Shown: positions 45,236-55,591, counted from the first letter of the stretch. The stretch is DNA of 64,000 nt from Hydrogenophilales bacterium (GCA_016703155.1 JADJCP010000001.1:124001-188000), one strand, 5' to 3'. The notes: a model not told the origin generated them from the letters alone. A program made the numbers and translations.

Positions 45236-46572
45236 CTATGACTCGTTGCGCTTGTCGATGACCCGCTTCGCCTTGCCCTCGCTGCGCGGAATGGCATGCG
45301 GCCCCACCAGGCGCAAGCCGACGCGGATGCCGAGGATGTGCTCGATGGCCTGGGCAAGGCGGGTGCGCACCTCTTCCAGGGCACGTACCTTGTCGCTGAA
45401 CACCTCGGGCGTGACTTCCACTTCGACGGACATCTGGTCCAAGCCCTGCTCACGGCTGAGGATGATCTGGTAGTGCGGCAGCGTGCCTTCGACGTTGAGC
45501 AGGGCCGCCTCGACCTGCGATGGGTAGACGTTGACGCCGCGGATGATGAACATGTCGTCGGAACGCCGGCCGATGCGCCGGATGCGCCGGATGGTGCGGC
45601 CGCAGCCGCAGGGCTCGCGCAGGATCGCGGTGATGTCGCGGGTGCGGTAGCGAATCATCGGCATCGCCTTCTTGCTGAGCGTCGTCAGGACCAGTTCGCC
45701 CTCCTCGCCATCCGGCAGCGGCTCGCCGCTTTCCGGGTCGATGATTTCCGGCAGAAAATGATCCTCGAAGACGTGCAGGCCGTCGTGCTCGGTGCATTCG
45801 CTGGCGACGCCGGGGCCGATGATTTCCGACAGGCCGTAGATGTCGAAGGCCTGGATGCCGGTATCGGCTTCCATGCGCGCACGCATGGCATCGGTCCAGG
45901 GCTCGGCGCCGAAGACACCGACGCGCAGGGCAGCTCCTTCATGTCGACGCCCATTTCCAGTGCCTTCTCGGCCAGGTGCATGAAATAGCTCGGTGTCGCG
46001 CAGATGGCGGTGACGCCGAAGTCGCGCAGCACCATGATCTGCCGGTCGGTATTGCCGCCGGAGATCGGGATCACCGTCGCGCCCAGGGTCTCGGCGCCGT
46101 AGTGCGCGCCCAGGCCGCCGGTGAACAGGCCGTAGCCGAAGGCGTTCTGGACGATGTCGCCACGGTGCAGGCCGCAGGCGGCGAAGGTGCGCGTCATCAC
46201 CTCGGCCCAGACCTCGACGTCTTCCTTGGTGTAGGCGACGACGATAGGCTTGCCGGTGGTGCCAGAGGAGGCATGCAGGCGCACCACGTCGGTCATCGGA
46301 CTGGCGAACAGGCCGAACGGGTAGGTGTCGCGCAGGTCGGTCTTCACCGTGAACGGCAGCTTGGCGACGTCCGCCAGGGTCTTGATGGAATCCGCTGTCA
46401 GACCGCGCTTTTCGAGGCGTTGGCGGAACAATGGCACATTGTCGTAGGCGCGCTTGACCACCGCCTTGAGGCGGCGCAACTGCACCTCGCGCAACTGGGC
46501 TTCGGGGAGAAAGTCGGGGGCACTGACCGGGTGGAAGCCACCGGCGGAGTCGTTCCAGAGTTCGTGGTGCAT
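45236..46572 (-). CDS. paaK: Phenylacetate-CoA ligase (copy 2; one frameshift)
   Basis: About 445 codons. N-terminal half: FLPEAQLREVQLRRLKAVV, RLHASSGTTGKPIVVAYT (AMP-binding), NAFGYGLFTGGLGAHYG. The break is at 45928-45930: GGG on the plus strand should be GGGG, restoring ELPLRVGVFGAEPWTDAMRA. C-terminal half: DIYGLSEIIGPGVASEC, MIRYRTRDITAILREPC, FIIRGVNVYPSQVEAALLN and EGKAKRVIDKRNES. It should activate phenylacetate, hydroxyphenylacetate or indoleacetate made by the neighbouring oxidoreductase. It lies 20 bases after iorB in one operon. Confidence 0.87.
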
Positions 46573-46592
46573 GGTATCGGGCTTACGTTGGT

Positions 46593-47087
46593 TCAGGACA
46601 AGTGGAAACGTGCGCGAGCGGCCTGGCGCCCGTAGGCAAAGGCCTCGTCGTTAAGGCGATGGAGCTTCGCGGCCAGTCGGGCGTGGATGGCGTCGAGCCA
46701 GATCGACTCGGGAATATCCAGGAACGCCGACAAGGCACCGAGCATGGCGACATTGAAGCTCTTCTTGTTTTTCAAGCCATCAGGCGGGATCACATCCGGC
46801 GGAATCAGCACGCCCTCGGGACGCAATACGGGTTTGTTGACGTCGACCTGGGTCGGTTCCAGAACCAGCAGAAAATCCGCTTCGCCCAAGGGCACCATGG
46901 GGCTGTGCACGACGGGGCCGTAGCGCACGTCGCTGGATACCGAGCCGCCGCGCTGACTCATACCATGCAGCTCGCTCTTTTTCACGTCGTAACCGGCGCG
47001 GAAAACCACGTCGGCAAGGATGTCGGAGGCGGTCAGCACGCCCTGCCCGCCCAGTCCGCCGAGGACGATGTTGGTGACTTTGTTCAT
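46593..47087 (-). CDS. iorB: Indolepyruvate:ferredoxin oxidoreductase, beta (gamma-type) subunit
   Basis: 164 residues, shorter than the usual roughly 190-200. The gamma-domain motif GGLGGQGVLTASDIL and ELHGMSQRGGSVSSDVRYG are both typical, as is FNVAMLGALSAFLDIPE. With IorA it decarboxylates indolepyruvate, phenylpyruvate or hydroxyphenylpyruvate to aryl-acetyl-CoA and reduces a carrier. Only three bases separate it from iorA. The shorter C-terminus may be natural; no frame break is evident. Confidence 0.9.
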   Translation of the reverse strand: MNKVTNIVLGGLGGQGVLTASDILADVVFRAGYDVKKSELHGMSQRGGSVSSDVRYGPVVHSPMVPLGEADFLLVLEPTQVDVNKPVLRPEGVLIPPDVIPPDGLKNKKSFNVAMLGALSAFLDIPESIWLDAIHARLAAKLHRLNDEAFAYGRQAARARFHLS

Positions 47088-47090
47088 GGC

Positions 47091-48716
47091 TCACTCCGCC
47101 GGCATGGCCGCGCAGGCCTGGTTCATCTTTTCAATCGCCGCCTTCTCGTAGAAGCGGATTTTCGGTGCCGCGAGGACACAGGGCTGGCGCACAACCACCA
47201 GCGAAGTCTCGGGCTTCGCCAGCAAATCCTTGAGAACCGCTTCCAGTCGATGACCGTCGGTGAAGCGATCCAGGGTCAGGACGTTCTGGATGCCCATCGC
47301 CTTGCCCAGGGCCTCGAAGCTGATCTTGCCGGTGGGATCGTGGTTCAGCGTCCGGCCCGTGCCCGGGTGCTCCTGCTGGCCGGTCATCGCGGTCGTGCCA
47401 TTGTCGAGGATGACCACGACATGGCCGGTCTCGGGCGGGTTGTAAACCATCTCCGCCAGCCCGGTGATCCCCGAGTGCACAAAGGTGGAATCGCCGATGA
47501 CGCTGACCACGCGCCGCGCCTGATCGGCCGGCAGGGTGTGGCGCATGCCCAGGCCGACGCCGATGCTGGCGCCCATGCAGACGCAGGTATCCATGGCCGA
47601 AAACGGCGGCAACATGCCCAGGGTGTAGCAGCCGATGTCCCCGGAAACGATGCAGTCCATGTCGCGCAGCACCTCGAAGACGTCGCGGTGCGAGCAGCCC
47701 TGGCACAGTTCGGGCGGCTTGCCCTTGGGCGGCACCGGCTCGGGCGTGGTGTCGCCGGCGAGGATGCGCCGCACGCGTTGCACGTTCAACTCGCCGAAGC
47801 GGTACATCTCGGGCTTGCCCTCGGCCGGTATGCCCGCCGCAAGCAAGGATTCGAACAGCACCGGGTCGCCCTCCTCGACCACCACCAGGCGCTCGACGCC
47901 ATCGGCGAATTTGCGGATCGTCTCGATGGGTAGTGGGTAGGTCATGCCAATGACCAGATGGCTGGCTTCGGGCGCGGCCTCCATGGCGTGCACGGCAGCG
48001 ATGCCGCTGCTGATGATGCCTAGTGATTTGCCATTGTCGATGCGCTGGTTGAAACCCTCGGCATCGTTCCAGGCGGCGATCTCGGCCATCTTGATGCGCA
48101 GTCGATGATGCGCCGGCTTGGCATACGCCGGGATCATCACCCGCGACGGCACATTGCGCTTGAAGTCCGGCGCGGCCGGCTGGGCGACATCGCTACGCGG
48201 TGATACCAGTGTCTTGGAATGGCAGACGCGCGTCGTCAAACGCAGAATCACCGGGATCTTCCAGCGTCCTGAAATTTCGAAAGCCGCCAGGGTGTAGTCA
48301 TAGGCCTGCTGAGAGTCGCAGGGTTCCAGCATGGGCGCGACGGCGGCACGCGCATAGTGGCGGTTGTCCTGCTCGTTCTGACTGGACGCCATGCCCGGAT
48401 CGTCGGCGGAAACCAGCACCAGACCGCCGTCGACATCGGTATAGGTGGCCGTGAAGAACGGGTCGGCGGCGACGTTCAAACCAACGTGTTTCATGGTCAC
48501 CAGGGCGCGGCCACCCGCGAAGGCAACGCCCAGACCCACTTCCAGGGCGACCTTCTCGTTAGGCGACCATTGCGCCTTGCCGCCCAGATGATCGAAGGTT
48601 TCCAGGATTTCCGTGGATGGGGTGCCGGGATAGCCGGTACCCAGAGACACGCCGGCATGCAGCGCGGCAAGTGCAACGGCTTCGTCGCCGTTCAGGAGTT
48701 GCTTTTCGGGTTTCAT
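47091..48716 (-). CDS. iorA: Indolepyruvate:ferredoxin oxidoreductase, alpha subunit, lacking the usual ferredoxin tail
   Basis: 541 residues. Pyrimidine-binding part: LLNGDEAVALAALHAGVSLG and GYPGTPSTEILETF; TPP-binding part: ELCQGCSHRDVFEVL, GDIGCYTLGMLPPF and GDSTFVHSGITGLAEMVYN. It ends soon after VVVRQPCVLA without the C-terminal two-cluster [4Fe-4S] domain (CxxCxxC repeats) that makes most IorA proteins 600 residues or more. No shift is seen that would reveal it in the 120 bases downstream, where iorB starts at once. It is the first gene of the ior-paaK-ACT set; the electron path must therefore differ or use a separate ferredoxin. Confidence 0.9.
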   Translation of the reverse strand: MKPEKQLLNGDEAVALAALHAGVSLGTGYPGTPSTEILETFDHLGGKAQWSPNEKVALEVGLGVAFAGGRALVTMKHVGLNVAADPFFTATYTDVDGGLVLVSADDPGMASSQNEQDNRHYARAAVAPMLEPCDSQQAYDYTLAAFEISGRWKIPVILRLTTRVCHSKTLVSPRSDVAQPAAPDFKRNVPSRVMIPAYAKPAHHRLRIKMAEIAAWNDAEGFNQRIDNGKSLGIISSGIAAVHAMEAAPEASHLVIGMTYPLPIETIRKFADGVERLVVVEEGDPVLFESLLAAGIPAEGKPEMYRFGELNVQRVRRILAGDTTPEPVPPKGKPPELCQGCSHRDVFEVLRDMDCIVSGDIGCYTLGMLPPFSAMDTCVCMGASIGVGLGMRHTLPADQARRVVSVIGDSTFVHSGITGLAEMVYNPPETGHVVVILDNGTTAMTGQQEHPGTGRTLNHDPTGKISFEALGKAMGIQNVLTLDRFTDGHRLEAVLKDLLAKPETSLVVVRQPCVLAAPKIRFYEKAAIEKMNQACAAMPAE

Positions 48717-48838
48717 GAAACTCGGGGCCTATGGTTTTTCAGGAACTCCGCAAGTCAGAGTGAGCGCAGCCAAGTCCGACACTCCCCCATGTCGGCCTTC
48801 GCCGTCAGCTCGCGCCAGCCTGCGGGTGCGTGCATTAC

Positions 48839-50203
48839 TCACCAGCTTAGTAGAAGTTCGGCGCGAAGGAAGTAGGCATTGTCGCCTTTCGGTGCGATGT
48901 AATAATCACCCGGCCAGAAATGCTCGGCCACCAGGTGGCCCGAGACGTTCTTGTTGAACTTGCCGCGCACCCAGGCGACGAGCAGATGGCCACGGAATTT
49001 GTCGCTGCAACTGAAGCCCGCCGCGCCGCATTTCGTGTTCTCGTCGGCGAACACGGCATGATAATCCAGGCTGACATCGGTTGTCGGGTGCACTTTCGCT
49101 GCCCAGCCGAGGTTGAAACGCCGCAGGTTGGTGGTTTCGCCCGTACGTGTTTCCATGCCGTAGGTGTAGGGGCCGTAGAGCTCGCTCCACTGTGGCCAGC
49201 GGCCCCAGAGCGGATCAAAGGCTTCGTTGTCGCCAGCGCTGTCCGGGTCGTCCCCGGTCAGGTATTCGAAGCCGACATGCACCCGGTTGTTCCAGGCCCC
49301 GCCAAGGCCGCGGGTGAGACGGCCGTTCAGACCGAAGGCTTGCAGATCGCGGCCGTTGCGCTCGCCGGTTTCGATGGCGCCCTCGGCGCGCAACTTCCAT
49401 TCAGGCGACAAGGCTGTCTCGATGCGCCCCCCGATGGCATGCACATGCCCGTCGTCGGATGGATCGGCGACGACCGGAATGATGAAGCCGTTGTTGGTAC
49501 GCAAGGTGCCGCCCGACAAGGTTCCCGGGACTGGCGAGTTATTCTTGTAGAAATAATAGGCATCGACGTCGGTGGTCGGATTCCATTTGTTGCGCAGATA
49601 GACGATCAGACCCTTCTCGTCCTGTTCTGTCTGATCCTCGACCTCGCCATCCAGGGTCAGGCTGGTTTTGGCATCCTGGTTGATCAGGATGGTCTCGACG
49701 CTGGTCTGCGGCGACACCGTCCAGGTGGCGCGCACCGCATCCAGATAACCGGTGCGCGAGCCGTCGATGGGCGTGCCGTCGGCCATCAGCCAGCCGTTGC
49801 CGAGGAAGATGTCCTGGCGACCGAGCTTGATGTTCAGCGGCAAGCCGCCCGGCTTGTCGAGGCCTAGCCAGAGGTTGTCGAACATCACCGCGCCGCTGTA
49901 CCACTCCTCGAAGGCGGCAATGTCCGGCTTGGCGTAGTGGCGGCCTTCCCACATCAGGCGCGCATTCATCTTGACCACGTCGGATGGCGCGTACTGGCCC
50001 CAGGTACGCAGACGATAGCGCTGGAAATGCCGTTCGGCGCTGGCGTTGGTATCGTCCAGGGCATTGGCGTTTTCGATGCCGACCTCGCGCAAACGCAGGT
50101 CGCCGCCCCAGGACCAGGGTAATTTCGCTTCGTCGGCTGCCTGGGCAAACGCGGCGCAAAGTGTCAGGACGGCGGCGCAGGCAATTCGGGCATTAGATTT
50201 CAT
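48839..50203 (-). CDS. AlgE-like (alginate export family) outer-membrane porin
   Basis: 454 residues from ATG 50203, where a signal peptide (IACAAVLTLCAAFAQA) begins; GGTGGAAG precedes it. LPWSWGGDLRLREVGIENA, RYRLRTWGQYAPSD, LGRQDIFLGNGWLMADGTP and a terminal strand LRAELLLSW fit the alginate-export/AlgE-like barrel family. Such proteins often serve as substrate channels for small acids rather than alginate. It overlaps by 11 bases the small accessory gene of the symporter and so is probably the outer-membrane entry for that symporter's substrate. Confidence 0.78.
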   Translation of the reverse strand: MKSNARIACAAVLTLCAAFAQAADEAKLPWSWGGDLRLREVGIENANALDDTNASAERHFQRYRLRTWGQYAPSDVVKMNARLMWEGRHYAKPDIAAFEEWYSGAVMFDNLWLGLDKPGGLPLNIKLGRQDIFLGNGWLMADGTPIDGSRTGYLDAVRATWTVSPQTSVETILINQDAKTSLTLDGEVEDQTEQDEKGLIVYLRNKWNPTTDVDAYYFYKNNSPVPGTLSGGTLRTNNGFIIPVVADPSDDGHVHAIGGRIETALSPEWKLRAEGAIETGERNGRDLQAFGLNGRLTRGLGGAWNNRVHVGFEYLTGDDPDSAGDNEAFDPLWGRWPQWSELYGPYTYGMETRTGETTNLRRFNLGWAAKVHPTTDVSLDYHAVFADENTKCGAAGFSCSDKFRGHLLVAWVRGKFNKNVSGHLVAEHFWPGDYYIAPKGDNAYFLRAELLLSW

Positions 50204-50363
50204 CTTCCACCTTCTTTTCTTCCTTGGCCCAGGAGCGGTCTTCCTGGGTGAGTTCGTCACTGGCGCGGTTGCGGCGAACGATGCCGTAGACCACGCTCAA
50301 GAGAGTTACCGATACGCAGCCGATGTAGGCCAGCCAGATCATGGGATCGTCGATACCGAGCAT
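50193..50363 (-). CDS. Symporter small accessory protein
   Basis: 56 residues, easily missed. ATG 50363 is preceded by GGAGGA seven bases upstream. The protein begins MLGIDDPMIWLAYIGC, has one membrane helix (to about residue 28), then a charged tail (VRRNRASDELTQEDRSWAK) and ends at TAA 50193. Small single-helix proteins of this form regularly follow sodium:solute symporters; here it lies 16 bases after the symporter gene and overlaps the porin start. Probably stabilises or tunes the symporter. Confidence 0.78.
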   Translation of the reverse strand: MLGIDDPMIWLAYIGCVSVTLLSVVYGIVRRNRASDELTQEDRSWAKEEKKVEDEI

Positions 50364-50379
50364 TTTGGGTTCCTCCGAC

Positions 50380-52215
50380 TCAGGTGCGTTGTTCCGGGAA
50401 GCAGCGTGCCAGATGCGCCGCCTCCGGCGGCCGGGTCATGGCGCTGACGATGATGACGGTGAGGATGGACAGCGGCAGCGCGACAATGATGGGGTCGACC
50501 GAGGGCCAGTTGAGGGAATCCTCCACCAGGCTGCTCTTGCCCCCCGTAACCACCTTGACCAGACCGATGGCACCCGCCTCCTTGGCCTTGATGAACAGCA
50601 GCCAGAACAGTGACGTAAACAGGCCGACGAGCATCGAAGCAATGGCCCCGGCCCGGGTGATGCGCTTGCTGAACAGGCCGCCGATGTAGGCCGGCATGAA
50701 GGTGGCGGCGCACAGACCGAAGAAAATCGCCGTGAAGCGGCAATGACATATTCATCGCGCACGGTATAGGCCAGCGTCACCGAGACCAGCAGACCGGCGA
50801 CGATGGCCAGGCGCATGACGATCAGGCTGGGCTGGCCGTCTTTCGTTCGCTTGACGACTTGCTCCCAGAGATCACGTCCGGCGGCCGTGCCCAGGGTATG
50901 GAACTGGCTGGACATGGTGCTCATGGCCGCCGAAAGCAGGGTCAGGAAGAAGATCATGCCGAACCAGCGCGGCAACGCCGAGGTGATGTAGTTGGGGATG
51001 ATCTGGTCGGCCTGGCCCTTGGCATAGACCACGGCGATTGACCGACCACTGACCCGCTCGAAGGGCTGACCCTGGACATCCACCGCCGGCAGACGCTCGC
51101 TGATAATCAGCGGCGCCATGGTCGGCTTGCCGGTCTTGGCGTTGATCACCGCCTCCCAGCGCCCCGGGGTAACTTCCTTCACAATCTGCACCATGGCGCG
51201 GTTCTGCTCGGCACTGATCTCCTTGACCACCTTGCCAGTCAGCAGCGGACCATTCTGGGCGAACCAGACGTTGGACAGGCTACCGATGATGAACGGCGCG
51301 CCGGTCATCAGGATAATGAACAGGGCGCCGGTCGGCACGGCGCGATCCAGTTCGCGTCGGCTGCGCACGGTCATGAAGCGGACGATCAACTGCGGCTGGG
51401 CCAGGACGCCGATGCCCACGCCGAGAATGATGGCCGTGACCACCGTCCACCAGAGTTCATAGGTCTTCGCGCCCCAACCGAACTCGGGCATGGCGGTCCA
51501 GCCCTTGTGGCCCATTTCCTGCAAGGGTTTCGGCACCATGTTGGCCATGTCGGTCAAGGCCAAGTGCGCCTGGGTGACGCCGCCCAGGCTGTCGTAGGTA
51601 AACCAGAGCAGGAACAGCATGCCGAAAATCATGATCAGGCCCTGCAGGGTGTCGGTGTACATCACCGCCTTGAGGCCACCGGGGATGACATAGGCGGCCG
51701 TGATCAGGCTGAAGATGAGCAGAGCCACCTCGAACGAGACCCCGAACTGCGCGGCGGAAAACCGCGCCGCCGGTCATGACGGCGGCGATATAGAGCGGCA
51801 TGAACAGGAAGATCAGGCCGCCGGCGAAGACCTGGATACCCTTGCTCTGATAGCGCAGGCCGAGCAGCTCCGGGAAGGTGTGCGCGCCCAGATGATGGCC
51901 GATGCGTCGGGTCGGTTCACCCAGGACCGCGAAGGCGATGAAGATACCCACGCCGATATTCAGGAAGGTGAGCCAGAGCAGGCTCATTCCGAACATCCCG
52001 GCGACACCGCCGAAGCCGACGATGGCCGACGTGGATATAAAGGTCGCGCCGTAGGAAATCGCCATGATGACCGGATGCGCGCCGCGTCCGGCGAGGAGAA
52101 AATCCGATGCCGATTTGGTGCCTTTCCAGCCCAGCCAGCCCAAGTATCCTGTGGCCGACAGATAGAGCAGGATGACAAGGGCATCCACCCAATCGACAGT
52201 GACTTGCGGGTTCAT
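50380..52215 (-). CDS. Sodium:solute symporter, ActP-like (two frameshifts)
   Basis: About 611 codons with 13 or so membrane helices. N-terminal part: DALVILLYLSATGYLGWLG, SASDFLLAGRGAHPVIMAIS, STSAIVGFGGVAGMFG. A shift near 51770 leads to FSLITAAYVIPGGLKAVMYT and VGIGVLAQPQLIVRFMTVRS, a periplasmic insert (about 80 residues) and LSAAMSTMSSQFHTLGTAAG. A second near 50736 (GCCGCTTCACG needs one base) leads to FFGLCAATFMPAYIGGLFS. The SSS family couples Na+ entry to uptake of organic acids such as acetate or pyruvate. Being upstream of ior and paaK genes, an aryl acid or short acid is likely. Confidence 0.85.
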
Positions 52216-52341
52216 GGCAATCGCTCCTGTTGTTTATTACAGATAAACACGTCCGAATATAAACATTTGCGGATCGTTTTGCCAATTGCCGCGCACCGAC
52301 TTAGGGCAAATAATCGTGCACTGCGCCATCGGAGCCACACA

Positions 52342-52719
52342 ATGGAAAGTTACAAGGTCGTACGTCCCGAACACCTCAATCACTACGGCTACCTGTTCGG
52401 TGGCTTTCTGCTCAAGTGGGTCGATGAGATCTCCTGGATTGCCGCCAGCCGCGACCACCCCGGCTGCCACTTCGTCACCGTCGCCATGGATCAGGTGGTA
52501 TTCCGCAAGAGCGTCCGCGAGGGTACGGTACTGCGCTTCGAGGCCATCGAAACGAAGCGCGGCTGCACCTCGACGCAGTATTGCGTCGAGGTATTCGCCG
52601 ACGATCTCGAAACCGGTGCCGAGGAAGGCGTCTTCGCCACCCACGTCAGCTTCGTCTGCCTCGACAGCGCCGGCGCCAAGATCGAGATCGCCACGGCGCT
52701 GCCCAAACGCCGGGCATGA
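52342..52719 (+). CDS. Acyl-CoA thioesterase (hotdog, YciA-like)
   Basis: 125 residues. ATG 52342 has GGAG eight bases upstream. HLNHYGYLFGGFLLKWVDE is the hotdog active-site helix with Asp/Glu, followed by FVTVAMDQVVFRKSVREG and TQYCVEVFA. It hydrolyses acyl-CoA esters; chain preference unknown. It is divergent from the symporter gene (127 bases between starts) and overlaps the DUF58 gene by 4 bases. Confidence 0.85.
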   Translation: MESYKVVRPEHLNHYGYLFGGFLLKWVDEISWIAASRDHPGCHFVTVAMDQVVFRKSVREGTVLRFEAIETKRGCTSTQYCVEVFADDLETGAEEGVFATHVSFVCLDSAGAKIEIATALPKRRA

Positions 52720-53684
52720 CGGCGCTCGCGACCGGCCTCGACCGGGTCATGAAGGGATCGGCGCTGGAGCGCCTGCTGCACCGGCGTGGTGTCGACCCGG
52801 CCCCGTTTCATCTGACCCAGCGACGCCTGTTCATCCTGCCGACGCGTCATGGCCTGGTGTATGCCGCGCTGCTCGTCGGCCTGCTGATCGGTTCGGCCAA
52901 CTACGGCATCTCGCTGGGCTATCTGTTCACCTTCATGCTGGGCGGCCTGGGCACGGTTGCCATGTTCCACACACAACGCAACCTGTCCGGGCTGAGCTTG
53001 TCGCCGGGTCGCGCCGAGCCGGTCTTCGCCGGCGACCAGGCGCTGTTTCCGCTGCGACTCGAAAACCCATCAGGCTTGGCGCGTTATGCGCTAAAGCTGC
53101 AAGCTCACGACGACGCCGTGCATTGCGACGTCCATGCCTATGCCGAAGCCCGCGCCGACATTCCGGCGCAAACACCGAGCCGAGGTTTGCACAAGCCCGG
53201 TCGCATCACGCTGTCGAGCACATGGCCACTCGGCCTGTTCCGCTGCTGGACGGTATTCGAGTTCGACTGGAGCGTGCTGGTCTACCCACGTCCGGCGGCC
53301 AGCCAATGGCCTTTGCCCAAGCCCCTCGGGTCCGGTAAATCGAGTACCGCCGAGTCGGTTGGCGAAGATTCATTTTCCGGCCTGCGCGGCTACCGCCCTG
53401 GAGATTCACCCCGCCATATCGCCTGGAAAGCGGTGGCCCGCGGTCTTTCGCTGCAAACCAAACAGTTCTCGGGACAACCCACCGGCAGCCTCTGGCTGGA
53501 GTGGCGCCATGCCCCGGAACATGATCCGGAAGCACGCCTCTGCCGCCTGACGCGCTGGGCGCTGGAAGCCGAAAAAAGCCACGTCGACTGGGGTCTGCGT
53601 CTGCCCGGCCGCGGTATCCGGCCGGGGCGTGGCGAAGCGCACCTGCGTATCTGTCTTGAGGCCCTGGCGCGCCATGAAACTTGA
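52716..53684 (+). CDS. DUF58 domain protein
   Basis: 322 residues. Two membrane helices (about 40-85: LVYAALLVGLLIGSANYG and LGYLFTFMLGG) are followed by a periplasmic or cytosolic beta-rich part and the DUF58 signature FSGLRGYRPGDSPRHIAWK with LQTKQFSG. DUF58 proteins lie between MoxR ATPase and transglutaminase genes, and the three are thought to work in envelope protein maturation or turnover. Here the MoxR gene is remote. ATG overlaps the thioesterase stop (ATGA). Confidence 0.85.
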   Translation: MTALATGLDRVMKGSALERLLHRRGVDPAPFHLTQRRLFILPTRHGLVYAALLVGLLIGSANYGISLGYLFTFMLGGLGTVAMFHTQRNLSGLSLSPGRAEPVFAGDQALFPLRLENPSGLARYALKLQAHDDAVHCDVHAYAEARADIPAQTPSRGLHKPGRITLSSTWPLGLFRCWTVFEFDWSVLVYPRPAASQWPLPKPLGSGKSSTAESVGEDSFSGLRGYRPGDSPRHIAWKAVARGLSLQTKQFSGQPTGSLWLEWRHAPEHDPEARLCRLTRWALEAEKSHVDWGLRLPGRGIRPGRGEAHLRICLEALARHET

Positions 53685-55591
53685 ACGCGGGCAACTCTGG
53701 CTGGTCTTGCCAGTAAGTTTGGCGATCACCCCCTTGGTGCCGCACATACCCTACTGGGTCAGTGGCGTATGGCTGGTCTGCGCGGTGCTGCGCCTGGTCA
53801 GCCCGGCGACCACCCTGAACAAAACGGCCCGGTTGCTGCTTGCCGGGTTGGTCCTGGTCGGCATACTCGCCGAATTCCGCACCATCGTCGGCCCGCAAGG
53901 GGGCGTAGCCCTTCTGGTCGGCATGAGTGCCATGAAGCTCATCGAGACGAGTACCGCCAGGGATCGCACCCTGATGGTGCTGATCGGCTACTTCCTGCTC
54001 ATGACCGCCCTCATCCATGGCCAGAGCCTACCCTTGACACTGTATCTGCTGGGTGTAGCGGTACTCCTCACCGGCGCGCTCATCGCGCTCCAGCCAACCG
54101 ACACCGCGGGCACCGGCAAGCAACTCAAACTGGCCGGCACGCTGCTACTCCAGGCGTTGCCTCTGGCCGTGCTGATGTTCGTACTGTTCCCAAGAATCCC
54201 CACGCCGTTCGGCGGCCTGGCGCAGACCCAAGCCGGCCAGAGCGGCTTGTCGGACAGCATGCAACCCGGCAGTGTCAGCGAACTCATCCAGTCCGACGCC
54301 ATCGCCTTTCGGGTTGAATTCGAGGGCGTCGCGCCGAATGCCGCCGAGATGTACTGGCGCGGCCCGGTCCTCTGGGAGTTCGATGGCCGTACCTGGTTGC
54401 CGGCGGAAGCGCTGCCTCTTTCCAGCATCAACAACGCGGCACTCGGCGGCAAGGTGGCGTATGCCATAACCCTGGAGCCACACCGGCAACGCTGGCTATT
54501 CACGTTGGGGCTCCCGGCGCGCGCACCGGACATCCCCGCCGACGTCACCGCGGATTTCCAGTGGCTGGCCAGACAAGCCGTCAACACGCGCATCCGCTAC
54601 AAGCATGGCATTTCTCGACTATCGGATGGAACTCAGTCTGAGCGATCAGGCGCGTCAGCTTGCCTTGCAACTTCCGCGTGGCTACAACCCGAAAAGCCAG
54701 GCGTTGATCGAAGCCTGGCAGGCTCAAGGGCTGACCGGCAGAACCCTGGTCGACCGTGCGCTTACCTACTTCCGCGAAGAAGCCTTCTATTACACCCTCA
54801 GGCCGCCCCGCCTCGGTGTCGACTCGGTCGACGATTTTCTGTTCAACACACGACGCGGCTTTTGCGAGCACTACGCCAGCGCCTTCGTGGTCATGATGCG
54901 CCTGGCCGGCGTTCCCGCCCGGGTCGTCACGGGCTACCAGGGCGCCGAGCTGAACGCCCTGGGCAACTACTGGATCGTCCGCCAGCGCGACGCGCATGCC
55001 TGGGCCGAGGTCTGGTTGCCCGAGCGGGGCTGGATGCGCGTCGACCCGACCGCGGCCGTCGCCCCCGAGCGTGTCGAACGCGGCATCGGCGCCGCCCTGC
55101 CCCTGGCCGAACGCCCGGTGACGACCTGGGACGGAGCGTTCCTCCGGCCCTTGGCCCAGGCCTGGGATCTGGCGAATACCCAGTGGAATCGCTGGGTACT
55201 GGGCTACGACCATGATCGGCAACGTTCCTTGCTGTCGCGCCTGCATCCCTTGCTGACGACGCTTCAGGGCATGCTTTGGGCCATCCTGGTCGGGGTCGGC
55301 GGCCTGCTGGCAATCCTGTTCTGGGGCTTGATCCCGCGCAACAGGGCCGTCCATGGCGACGAACTGGCACAGCTCTATGAACGCTTTCGCACACGCCTGC
55401 GGCGTGCCGGCATCACATCAGGCGACACTGAAGGGCCGCTTGATCTCGCCCGACGCATCCGCCAGTCTCACCCGGAACTGGCCAACGATGTCGCGGCAAT
55501 CACGGTCGACTACGTCGCCATGCGTTACGGCCACCCTGTCGATGGCGGCACCGCCCGATTACGCGCCCGAATCCGCCGCTTCAGGCCTTAA
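53674..55591 (+). CDS. TgpA-type membrane transglutaminase-like protein (one frameshift)
   Basis: About 639 codons. Six or so N-terminal helices (LWLVLPVSLAITPLVPHIPY, LLLAGLVLVGILAEF and more), then a periplasmic transglutaminase-like cysteine protease domain and a last helix (LWAILVGVGGLLAILFWGL). The triad is visible: Cys in RRGFCEHYASAF, His in DAHAWAEVW, Asp in MRVDPTAA. The frame breaks near 54608, between TRIRYK and the FLDYRMELSLSDQ segment (one or two bases). TgpA homologues are envelope proteins, in Pseudomonas important for viability. ATG 53674 overlaps the DUF58 stop. Confidence 0.86.
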
